Part shown: positions 55,194-62,750 of the stretch, one piece after another
Numbering within the stretch: the stretch's first letter is position 1
How the letters are laid out: every line of letters begins with the position of its first letter
DNA from: Croceibacterium_A sp035555595
GTDB lineage: Bacteria; Pseudomonadota; Alphaproteobacteria; Sphingomonadales; Sphingomonadaceae
NCBI GenBank assembly: GCA_035555595.1
Contig: DATMGK010000045.1
Location: forward strand, 1 to 64,000
Length of the DNA stretch: 64,000 nt
Direction: 5' to 3'
Position numbers and translations under genes: made by a program
The notes under the pieces: generated by a model
Told to the model about the DNA's origin: nothing
The model's database searches: none
The model's input: the letters and a program-made list of their open reading frames with translations, nothing else

Positions 55194-56576
55194 ATGGCAA
55201 GTGTGGCAGAGCCGGCGGAGGCGAAGGCGCCCGCGAACAAGGATATCAAACTGGTCATCGCCGCGTCCTCTGCGGGCACGGTGTTCGAATGGTACGATTT
55301 CTTCATTTACGGCACGCTCGCCACCATCATTGGCGCCACGTTCGTCCCTTCGGACAATGAACTCGCGCGCCAGCTCACCGTATGGGCGGGGTTCGCGGTC
55401 GGTTTCGGCTTCCGTCCACTGGGCGCGATCCTGTTCGGATTTCTGGGCGATCGTCTGGGCCGCAAATATACTTTCCTCGTCACCGTCACGCTGATGGGGA
55501 TCGCCACAGCCGGTGTCGGCCTTGTTCCGTCGGTGGATTCCATCGGCCTGTGGGCGCCCGCCATCGTCATCTTCCTGCGTATTCTGCAAGGGCTGGCGCT
55601 GGGCGGCGAATATGGCGGTGCGGCGGTCTATGTCGCCGAACATAGTCCGCCGGAAAAGCGCGGGTTCTACACCGGGTTTATTCAGGCCAGCGTCGTGGGC
55701 GGCTTCGTGCTCAGCCTCGCCGTCGTGCTGGGGTGCAAGGCTGCGATGAGCGCGGAAGTCTGGGCGGAATGGGGCTGGCGTGTGCCGTTCCTGCTGTCGA
55801 TCCTGCTGCTGGCGATTTCGCTGTGGATGCGGATCAAGCTTTCCGAAAGCCCCGTTTTCCAGGAAATGAAGAAGGAACAGCAGCTTTCCGCCAATCCGTT
55901 CAAGGAAAGCTTTACCTACCCCGGCAACAAGAGGCGCATCGGCGTGGCCCTGTTCGGCATCGCCGCCGGGCTTACCGTCATCTGGTACACCGCTAATTTC
56001 TCCGTGCTTTCGTTCCTCTCCGGGCCGATGAGGCTGGATGAAACCGTCGCGCAGATCACCGTGGGCCTTACCGCTCTCGTCGGCATGGGGTTCTTCCTCT
56101 ACTTCGGCTCACTGTCTGACAGGGTGGGCCGCAAGAAGCCGATCGTCTGGGGCTATGCCATGATGCTGCTCCTGATGTTCCCCTGTTACTGGGCGATCGG
56201 TTGGGTGCTGGAACCTGCGCTGCAGGCCGCCGGCCCGGATGGCCGCATCGTGCCGGATGCCACCGCGACTGCGGTGATCGTGGGCGTCATTCTGGTGTTG
56301 GCGGCGATTTCCGGCGCGACGTTCGGCCCTGTGGCGGCCCTGCTGACGGAGATGTTTCCGCCGCGCATCCGCTACAGTTCGATGTCCATCCCTTATCACA
56401 TCGGTACGGGCTATTTCGGCGGTTTCCTGCCGCTGATCGCCACCGCCATTGTCGCGGAAACCGGTAATCCCTATTCGGGGTTGTGGTACACGTGGATCGT
56501 CGTACTGATGGCGCTTGTCGTTTCCTGGTGGGGCCTGCCATCCGGTCCGCCCCGCGACTTCGCCGAAGAGATTTGA
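55194..56576 (+). CDS. MFS transporter, metabolite:H+ symporter (MHS) family
   Basis: This encodes 460 residues with 12 hydrophobic segments. GTVFEWYDFFIYGTLA in helix 1 and GFGFRPLGAILFGFLGDRLGRKYT in loop 2-3 are hallmarks of the ProP/ShiA-type symporters. FLRILQGLALGGEYGGAAVYVAEHSP follows. Substrates in this family are carboxylates and osmolytes, so no specific one can be given. ATG 55194 is chosen over an upstream in-frame codon at 55107. Confidence 0.88.
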   Translation: MASVAEPAEAKAPANKDIKLVIAASSAGTVFEWYDFFIYGTLATIIGATFVPSDNELARQLTVWAGFAVGFGFRPLGAILFGFLGDRLGRKYTFLVTVTLMGIATAGVGLVPSVDSIGLWAPAIVIFLRILQGLALGGEYGGAAVYVAEHSPPEKRGFYTGFIQASVVGGFVLSLAVVLGCKAAMSAEVWAEWGWRVPFLLSILLLAISLWMRIKLSESPVFQEMKKEQQLSANPFKESFTYPGNKRRIGVALFGIAAGLTVIWYTANFSVLSFLSGPMRLDETVAQITVGLTALVGMGFFLYFGSLSDRVGRKKPIVWGYAMMLLLMFPCYWAIGWVLEPALQAAGPDGRIVPDATATAVIVGVILVLAAISGATFGPVAALLTEMFPPRIRYSSMSIPYHIGTGYFGGFLPLIATAIVAETGNPYSGLWYTWIVVLMALVVSWWGLPSGPPRDFAEEI

Positions 56577-56577
56577 T

Positions 56578-57612
56578 CTGTCATCCCCTACATTACGATT
56601 GAAGCTGGATCACGCGGCACTCTCCGCGAACTGGCGCACGCTTGATCGCCTTTCCGGCTCTGCGCAGGCTGGCGCGGCGGTGAAGGCTGACGCCTACGGC
56701 ATTGGCGCCGACGGTGTCGTGCCGGTACTTCGCGATGCAGGGGCGCGGACTTTCTTCGTCGCCCATTGGGCGGAAGTCGCTACCGTGATGCGCCACGTCG
56801 ATCCCGGCCAGTTGTCGGTGTTGCATGGCCCCCTGCGTGCCGAAGATGCAAGCTTCGCCCGTGAAGCGGGCGTGCGCCCGGTTATCAATAGCTTGCATCA
56901 GGCCACCCTGTGGCTCGATTCCGGGGGCGGGCCGTGTGATCTGATGGTCGATACCGGCATGAACCGGCTGGGCCTTTCCATGCATGAGATTGGCGATCCC
57001 CTCGTCGCCGGGCTGGAAGTTCATACTCTCTTGTCGCACCTCGCCTCAGCTGACGAGGATGTTGCGCAGAACGAAATACAGCATCGCCGGTTTTCCGAAG
57101 CGGTGCAGGTAATTCCCGCGCAGCGACGCAGCCTCGCCAACAGCGCCGGAATCGCGCTCGGCAGTCGCTTCGCGTTCGATGTCACTCGTCCCGGTCTGGC
57201 GCTTTATGGCGGTGTGCCCCGGCCGGAGATGCAGGGCGATATTCTGCAGGTCGCCTATCCGCAGGTCGCGGTGCTGCAATTGCGGCACCTCTCGCCCGGC
57301 GACACAGTGGGTTACGGCGCGACGTTCACGGCTGATCATCCCATGAGGACGGCCACGGTTTCGCTCGGTTATGCAGACGGATTCCTGCGCTGCTGGGCGG
57401 GCAAGGGCGCGCTGCGTTACGGCGACGTGGAATTGCCTCTGCTCGGTCGGGTGTCGATGGATCTTGTGACCGTGGACTGCACGATGGCGCCCGATCTTCG
57501 GGAAGGGGACTGGCTCGACGTTCCGTTCGATCTGCCTGTCGCCGCCGAACAGAGTGGACTGTCGCAATACGAATTGCTGACACTGCTGGGTAAGCGGTTT
57601 CTTCGCAACTGA
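56578..57612 (+). CDS. alr: Alanine racemase (probable CTG or TTG start)
   Basis: This encodes 344 residues if it starts at CTG 56578, right behind the MFS stop. It supplies D-alanine for peptidoglycan. The PLP lysine is Lys36 (AAVKADAYGIGA) and the second catalytic residue is the Tyr in VGYGATF. MVDTGMNRLG and LLGRVSMDLVTVD are conserved. No ATG or GTG is available. TTG 56599 would cut the conserved first strand, and TTG 56515 would overlap the MFS gene by 62 nt. GAAGAG lies 8 nt before CTG 56578. Confidence 0.9.
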   Translation: MSSPTLRLKLDHAALSANWRTLDRLSGSAQAGAAVKADAYGIGADGVVPVLRDAGARTFFVAHWAEVATVMRHVDPGQLSVLHGPLRAEDASFAREAGVRPVINSLHQATLWLDSGGGPCDLMVDTGMNRLGLSMHEIGDPLVAGLEVHTLLSHLASADEDVAQNEIQHRRFSEAVQVIPAQRRSLANSAGIALGSRFAFDVTRPGLALYGGVPRPEMQGDILQVAYPQVAVLQLRHLSPGDTVGYGATFTADHPMRTATVSLGYADGFLRCWAGKGALRYGDVELPLLGRVSMDLVTVDCTMAPDLREGDWLDVPFDLPVAAEQSGLSQYELLTLLGKRFLRN

Positions 57613-57629
57613 CCGTCAATTTGCCGCAT

Positions 57630-57697
57630 TTGTTGCGCTGCACATACTGCAAATGCTAAGTGTGTCCCGCTGCAACATTTGGCATTTGCCGGAGGGG
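57630..57697 (+). promoter_or_regulatory. TGC-rich repeats, candidate PhaR autoregulatory site
   Basis: Between alr and phaR lie several TGC/GCA repeats: TTGCGCTGCACA and ACTGCAAATGC, then CGCTGCAACATTTGGCATTTGCC. They are followed by the ribosome site GGAGGGG (57691-57697). PhaR proteins bind TGC-rich sequences and repress their own gene in other alphaproteobacteria, so this fits an autoregulatory operator. Exact boundaries are uncertain. Confidence 0.45.
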
Positions 57698-57701
57698 TTG
57701 A

Positions 57702-58265
57702 ATGGCGGGGAAAGAAACGCGGGACGAAGATCCCATTATCATCAAGAAGTACGCCAACAGGCGGCTCTACAATACGCGGTCATCCAGTTACATCACGCTG
57801 GATGATCTGGCACGGATGACGCGTGAAGGTGTGGATTTTCAGGTTCTTGATGCGAAGACGGGCGGGGATATTACCCACCAGATCCTCACCCAGATTATCA
57901 TGGAAGAAGAATCACATGGCGAACAGATGCTGCCGGTCAGCTTCCTGCGCCAGCTTATCTCCATGTACGGCAATTCGATGCAGGCGATGATGCCGCATTA
58001 CCTCGAAGCGTCGATGGATAATTTCCGCGCCAACCAGCGCAAGTTGCAGGAAACCTGGCAGGCCAGCATGAACCCCGACGCGCTTACGCGTCTGGCGGAA
58101 ACCAACATGGCGATGTTCAAGGCTGCGGCCAGCGCCTTCATGCCTGATAGCGTGACGCCGCCTGCACCCCCTCCGTCCCCTTCGTCTGAGCCGCAGGATG
58201 ATCTTACATCCCTGCGCGAACAGATGGCGGAAATGCAGCGTAAACTGGATAAGCTGGGCAAGTAG
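57702..58265 (+). CDS. phaR: Polyhydroxyalkanoate synthesis repressor PhaR
   Basis: This encodes 187 residues. The N-terminal DNA-binding domain is unmistakable: IIIKKYANRRLYNTRSSSYITLDDL with EGVDFQVLDAKTGGDIT. The middle part is helical (LPVSFLRQLISMYGNSMQAMMPHYLE), and a Pro-rich linker leads to a C-terminal coiled coil. PhaR senses PHA granules and represses phasin genes and itself. No pha synthesis genes lie in the window. Confidence 0.95.
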   Translation: MAGKETRDEDPIIIKKYANRRLYNTRSSSYITLDDLARMTREGVDFQVLDAKTGGDITHQILTQIIMEEESHGEQMLPVSFLRQLISMYGNSMQAMMPHYLEASMDNFRANQRKLQETWQASMNPDALTRLAETNMAMFKAAASAFMPDSVTPPAPPPSPSSEPQDDLTSLREQMAEMQRKLDKLGK

Positions 58266-58354
58266 GGTCCGATTCCATCCTCCGCCGGAATGCGGGTTGG
58301 AAGAACCGGGAATCCCTCGTAGGGCGCGGCTCCATATTTCAACACGGGTAATCC

Positions 58355-59896
58355 ATGTCCGCCATTCGCCACGCCCTTTCCGTCAAACGCGCAGATGATT
58401 TCGCGCAGTGGTATCAGGAAGTCGTTTCCGCCGCCGGCATGGCCGAGGAATCGGGCGTGCGCGGGTGCATGGTCATCAAGCCGTGGGGCTGGGGCATCTG
58501 GGAACGGATGCAGCGCCTGCTGGATGCGCGGATCAAGGCGGCCGGGGTGGAAAACGCCTACTTCCCGCTGTTCATCCCGCTGGGTAATTTTGAACGCGAA
58601 GCCGCGCATGTCGAAGGCTTTGCGAAGGAAATGGCGGTCGTCACCCACCATCGCCTGATCGCGGATGGCAAGGGCGGGCTGATCCCCGATCCGGATGCAA
58701 AGCTGGAAGAACCGCTGATCGTTCGCCCCACGTCGGAAACGATCATTGGCGACGCCATGAGCCGCTGGGTCCAGTCGTGGCGCGATCTGCCGCTGCTGCT
58801 CAACCAGTGGGCCAACGTCGTGCGCTGGGAAATGCGCACCCGCATGTTCCTGCGCACCAGCGAATTCCTCTGGCAGGAAGGCCATACCGCGCATGACAGC
58901 CGCGAGGATGCGATGCGCGAAACCATGCGCGCGCTGGAAATGTACCGCGCCTTCGCGGAAGAGGATATTTCGCTGCCGGTGGTCGCTGGCGAGAAGCCTG
59001 AGAACGAACGTTTCCCCGGCGCGGTCAGCACATGGTCGATCGAAGCGATGATGCAGGATGGCAAGGCGCTTCAGGCCGGCACCTCGCACTACCTCGGCAC
59101 CAGCTTCGCCGAAGCGTCCAACATCCGCTTTCAGGATCGTGAAGGCGGGCAACAACTGGCACATACCACCAGTTGGGGCGTTTCCACGCGCATGGTCGGC
59201 GCTCTCATCATGACGCATGGCGATGATGACGGGCTGCGCGTGCCGCCCGCCGTGGCCCCGCATCAGGTCGTGATCCTGCCGATGCTACGCGAAAACGAAG
59301 GCGATGCGGCGCTGATCGATTACTGCGACGCATTGAAAGCCGCGATATCGGTCCAGTCCGCGCTCGGCGAAAAAATCCGCGTCCTGCACGATACGAAGCC
59401 GGGCAAGTCTGCCGCGAAGCGGTGGGACTGGGTTCGCAAGGGCGTGCCCGTCATTATCGAGGTTGGTCCGCGTGACATGGATGCAGGCACCGTCAGCCTG
59501 CTGCGCCGCGATGCGTTGTGGGGCGCTGATGGCAAGCCCGCGTTCCAGGCGCCGCTGCGCGATGCGGTCGCTCCCGCGATCGGTGCGCTGCTGGAAGAAA
59601 TCCAGCAAAGCCTGTTCGTTGAAGCGCGCGATCGGCGGGACGCCAACATCACTCGCGGAATCGACAGCATGGCCGCGCTCGACGCGTTCTATGCGGACGA
59701 TGTGCGCTATCCCGGCTGGGTTGAAGTGCAGTGGTCGCGCCCCAGCGGCGCCGCGCTGGATGCGGTGGTGGAACAGCTGAAGGCGCGCAAGCTCACCTTC
59801 CGCAACGTCGCCATCGATGCCGAACCTGCGGACGGTGCGTGCCTCTTCACCGGGGAACCGGCGGTGGAACGCATCTACGTCGCCCGGGCCTACTGA
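58355..59896 (+). CDS. proS: Prolyl-tRNA synthetase, archaeal/eukaryotic-type
   Basis: This encodes 513 residues, much shorter than the standard bacterial ProRS (about 570) and without its editing insertion. Class II motif 2 is RTSEFLWQEGHTAH, preceded by RPTSETIIGDAMSRW. The C-terminus ends VERIYVARAY, retaining the terminal tyrosine of the archaeal/eukaryotic form. The zinc cysteines of that domain are mostly lost (only GACLFTGEP). It is followed by rnr after one base. Confidence 0.93.
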   Translation: MSAIRHALSVKRADDFAQWYQEVVSAAGMAEESGVRGCMVIKPWGWGIWERMQRLLDARIKAAGVENAYFPLFIPLGNFEREAAHVEGFAKEMAVVTHHRLIADGKGGLIPDPDAKLEEPLIVRPTSETIIGDAMSRWVQSWRDLPLLLNQWANVVRWEMRTRMFLRTSEFLWQEGHTAHDSREDAMRETMRALEMYRAFAEEDISLPVVAGEKPENERFPGAVSTWSIEAMMQDGKALQAGTSHYLGTSFAEASNIRFQDREGGQQLAHTTSWGVSTRMVGALIMTHGDDDGLRVPPAVAPHQVVILPMLRENEGDAALIDYCDALKAAISVQSALGEKIRVLHDTKPGKSAAKRWDWVRKGVPVIIEVGPRDMDAGTVSLLRRDALWGADGKPAFQAPLRDAVAPAIGALLEEIQQSLFVEARDRRDANITRGIDSMAALDAFYADDVRYPGWVEVQWSRPSGAALDAVVEQLKARKLTFRNVAIDAEPADGACLFTGEPAVERIYVARAY

Positions 59897-59897
59897 C

Positions 59898-62162
59898 TTG
59901 GCGAAGCGCCTCAGAACGCCCCCCGGCTTGCCTTCGCGCGAGCAGATCGTCGAGTTCATCCAGTCGTCGGAAAAGCCCGCGGACAAGCGGGAAATCGCCA
60001 AGGCTTTCGGCCTGAAGGGCGAGGAAAAGATTGCGCTCAAGCGCCTGCTGAAGGACATGGCTGAGGAGGGCCTGATCGACGGCAAGAAAACCGCCTTTCA
60101 TCGCATGGGCGGTGTGCCCAAGGTGACCGTGCTGCGCGTCGTCGATGTCGAGGACGGGGAAGCTATCGCCATTCCCGATTCCTGGCATCCTGATGATGCC
60201 ACGCCGCCGCCGCGCCTGCGCCTTGTCGAAAGCAAGAAGGGCGGGGCGCTGAAAACCGGCGACCGCGTCCTCGCTCGCACGGAGGAAACCGGGCGGGGCT
60301 GGACCGCACATCCGATGAAGAAGCTTCCCTCGCGCGGGGAAGGCTTGCTTGGCGTGGTGGAACTGGACGGATTGGGCAAGGCGTGGCTCGCCCCCACTGA
60401 CAAGCGCGTTCGCAGTTCCTCCCCCATCGCCGATCTTGGCGGTGCGGAAGCGGGCCAGCTTGTGCTGGCGGAACCGGGCCGTACCCCGCGTTCGGGCGTG
60501 AAGGTGGTGGAGGTGCTGGGCGATCCGCTCGCCCCGCGTTCCTTCAGTCTTATCGCCATTCACAAGTATGGCATCCCGCACATCTTCCCCGAACAGGCGC
60601 TGGCAGAGGCGGAACTGGCGACGAGCCTGCCGCTCAGCGAGGATCACCGCGAAGATCTGCGCCATCTCCCTATCGTTGCCATCGACCCGGCCGACGCTCG
60701 CGACCACGACGATGCGATCTGGGCGGAACCTGACCCGGAAAACGAGGGTGGCTTCCGCGCCGTTGTCGCCATCGCCGATGTCGCTTTCTACGTCCGCCCC
60801 GGCGGCGCGGTGGACCGGGAAGCTCGGAAGCGGGGCAACTCGGTCTATTTCCCCGATCGCGTCGTGCCGATGCTTCCCGAATCGCTCAGCGCCGATGTGT
60901 GCTCGCTGAAGCAGGGTCAGGATCGCGCGGCCATGACCTGCCACCTGCGGATCGATTCCCATGGCCGGGTGAAGGAATGGCGCTTCGCCCGCGCTATTGT
61001 CCGCATTTCGGAAAACATCGCCTACGAGGACGCGCAGGCTCGCATCGATTCAGGAGAGGCGGGCGATAATCTGAAGCACCTCTGGGCTGCATGGCGCCTG
61101 CTGTTCAAGGCGCGTGAGGCGCGCGATCCGCTGGAACTGGAATTGCCCGAACGCCGCGTAATGCTGGACGAGAAGGGCCGCATCGCCGAAATCGCCGTGC
61201 GCGAACGGCTCGACGCGCACCGCGTGGTGGAAGATTTCATGATTGCGGCCAACGTCGCTGCGGCCAAGGCGCTGGAAAGCAAAACCAGCCCAGTGGTTTA
61301 CCGCATCCATGAGCCGCCCACGCGTGAAAAGCTGATCGCCCTGCGCGATTACTTCGACAGCATCGGCAAGAAACTCGCGCTGGGGCAGGTCATCACGCCC
61401 GGCCTGTTCAACCGCATGATCAAGGATATCGCGGACGAAGGGGAAAAGGCGTTGGTGATGGAAGCCGTTCTGCGCAGCCAGACGCAGGCTTTCTATGGCC
61501 CGAAGAACGCCGGCCACTTCGGCCTCTCTCTGGGCAGCTATGCCCACTTCACCTCACCGATCCGCCGCTATGCCGACCTTCTTGTCCACCGCGCGCTGGG
61601 TGATGCGTTTCAGCTTGAACAGCCAAAACCGCAATCCAAGCTACCGCCCGATTCGGGCCTTTCGGAACTGGATCGCGCCGATCTGTCGAAAGTCACCGAT
61701 GCCATCAGCCTGACCGAACGCCGGGCGATGGAGGCGGAGCGTGACACGATCGATCGCTATGTCGCCGCCTGGCTTTCCGCCCGCGTAGGCGAGGTTTTCC
61801 GCACCCGCATTACCGGCGTGCAGAGCTTCGGCTTCTTCGCCACCATCGTGAATCTCGGCGGCGACGGGCTGGTTCCCGTTTCCACGCTCGGCCGCGAATA
61901 CTTCCGTTATGACGAAGCCGCCCGCGCGCTGGTCGGTGAACACACCGGCGCGCGCTACGCGGTGGGTGACATGCTGGAACTGAAGCTGGCGGAAGCGAAC
62001 CCGCTAACCGGCGCGCTGAAGTTCGAACCGCTCGCCTCCGACGGTTCAGCTGTCGAACCGCGCGGCGCACGCCCGCAACTGGCGAAGAAGGGGCGCCCGA
62101 AGCACATGCAGGGCAAACGCGGCCGCCCCGCCAACATTCGTCACCAGGGCCGCCGGAAATAG
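59898..62162 (+). CDS. rnr: Ribonuclease R
   Basis: This encodes 754 residues. It is a processive 3'-5' exoribonuclease that degrades structured RNA. An N-terminal winged helix (REQIVEFIQSSEKPADKREIA in pieces) is followed by cold-shock domains. The RNB catalytic core has IDPADARDHDDAIW acidic residues and HFTSPIRRYADLLVHRAL. Then comes S1 (TGVQSFGFFATIVNLGGDGLVPV) and a basic tail (KKGRPKHMQGKRGRP). TTG 59898 is chosen, one base after the proS stop; ATG 59817 would overlap proS by 80 nt. Confidence 0.93.
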   Translation: MAKRLRTPPGLPSREQIVEFIQSSEKPADKREIAKAFGLKGEEKIALKRLLKDMAEEGLIDGKKTAFHRMGGVPKVTVLRVVDVEDGEAIAIPDSWHPDDATPPPRLRLVESKKGGALKTGDRVLARTEETGRGWTAHPMKKLPSRGEGLLGVVELDGLGKAWLAPTDKRVRSSSPIADLGGAEAGQLVLAEPGRTPRSGVKVVEVLGDPLAPRSFSLIAIHKYGIPHIFPEQALAEAELATSLPLSEDHREDLRHLPIVAIDPADARDHDDAIWAEPDPENEGGFRAVVAIADVAFYVRPGGAVDREARKRGNSVYFPDRVVPMLPESLSADVCSLKQGQDRAAMTCHLRIDSHGRVKEWRFARAIVRISENIAYEDAQARIDSGEAGDNLKHLWAAWRLLFKAREARDPLELELPERRVMLDEKGRIAEIAVRERLDAHRVVEDFMIAANVAAAKALESKTSPVVYRIHEPPTREKLIALRDYFDSIGKKLALGQVITPGLFNRMIKDIADEGEKALVMEAVLRSQTQAFYGPKNAGHFGLSLGSYAHFTSPIRRYADLLVHRALGDAFQLEQPKPQSKLPPDSGLSELDRADLSKVTDAISLTERRAMEAERDTIDRYVAAWLSARVGEVFRTRITGVQSFGFFATIVNLGGDGLVPVSTLGREYFRYDEAARALVGEHTGARYAVGDMLELKLAEANPLTGALKFEPLASDGSAVEPRGARPQLAKKGRPKHMQGKRGRPANIRHQGRRK

Positions 62163-62172
62163 CGGTCAGGCG

Positions 62173-62625
62173 CTAACTCAGCCGGTCGATTTCCTCATCG
62201 CTCAACGCGCCCGGCACGATGAACAGCGGGCAGGGCAGGCGTCCGGACGAAGCGGAAAAGTGTGTCACGAGCGGCCCCGGCGCGCCTTCCGCCGCTGCGG
62301 CTAGCACCAGCGCGGCGACTTCGGGATGCTCGGCCAGGTATTCGCCGATCACCGTCTTGCCGTCGCCCTGCTTCACGGAAATCTGCGGCATCAGGCCGCT
62401 TTCGCTCATCAACTCGCCAGCGGCGCTGTTCGCCAGCACTTCCGCCCGGTCGCGTGATTCTTCCTCGATCGTGGCCTGAATGCCGCCAAAGGCGCTGAAC
62501 GCCTGCTTCGGCACCAGCGCCAGAATATGCACCGATCCGTGCGTATCGATCGCACGGCGCGCGGCAAAACGCAGGGCGCTGTGCGCTTCCTGCGTCTCAT
62601 CGATGACCACCAGATAGACGCGCAT
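62173..62625 (-). CDS. Universal stress protein family (UspA-like)
   Basis: This encodes 150 residues from ATG 62625, giving the typical USP start (VYLVVIDETQEAHSALRFAARRA). VAALVLAAAAEGAPGPLVTHF resembles the nucleotide-binding loop region (G-x2-G-x9-G). Many USPs bind ATP and are induced by stress, but the trigger is not visible here. It is convergent with rnr; both stop codons are TAG and lie in a 5-bp stem TAGCG-N6-CGCTA (62160-62175). Confidence 0.85.
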   Translation of the reverse strand: MRVYLVVIDETQEAHSALRFAARRAIDTHGSVHILALVPKQAFSAFGGIQATIEEESRDRAEVLANSAAGELMSESGLMPQISVKQGDGKTVIGEYLAEHPEVAALVLAAAAEGAPGPLVTHFSASSGRLPCPLFIVPGALSDEEIDRLS

Positions 62626-62696
62626 CAGGCCCTCCCACTGGGCGAAAGGGTATCGCCTAACGCAATCATGGCGCAAGAACCTTGCTCTGGCCTCGC

Positions 62697-62724
62697 AAAT
62701 TGTCTTTAGACGGGCTCACAATTT
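62697..62724. promoter_or_regulatory. Inverted repeat upstream of pdhC
   Basis: AAATTGT (62697-62703) and ACAATTT (62718-62724) separated by 14 nt lie 27 nt before the ATG. It could be an operator for pdhC or for the divergent stress-protein gene. No binding protein is proposed. Confidence 0.3.
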
Positions 62725-62750
62725 CGCCTGACAGGATACCTTGCCCCGCC

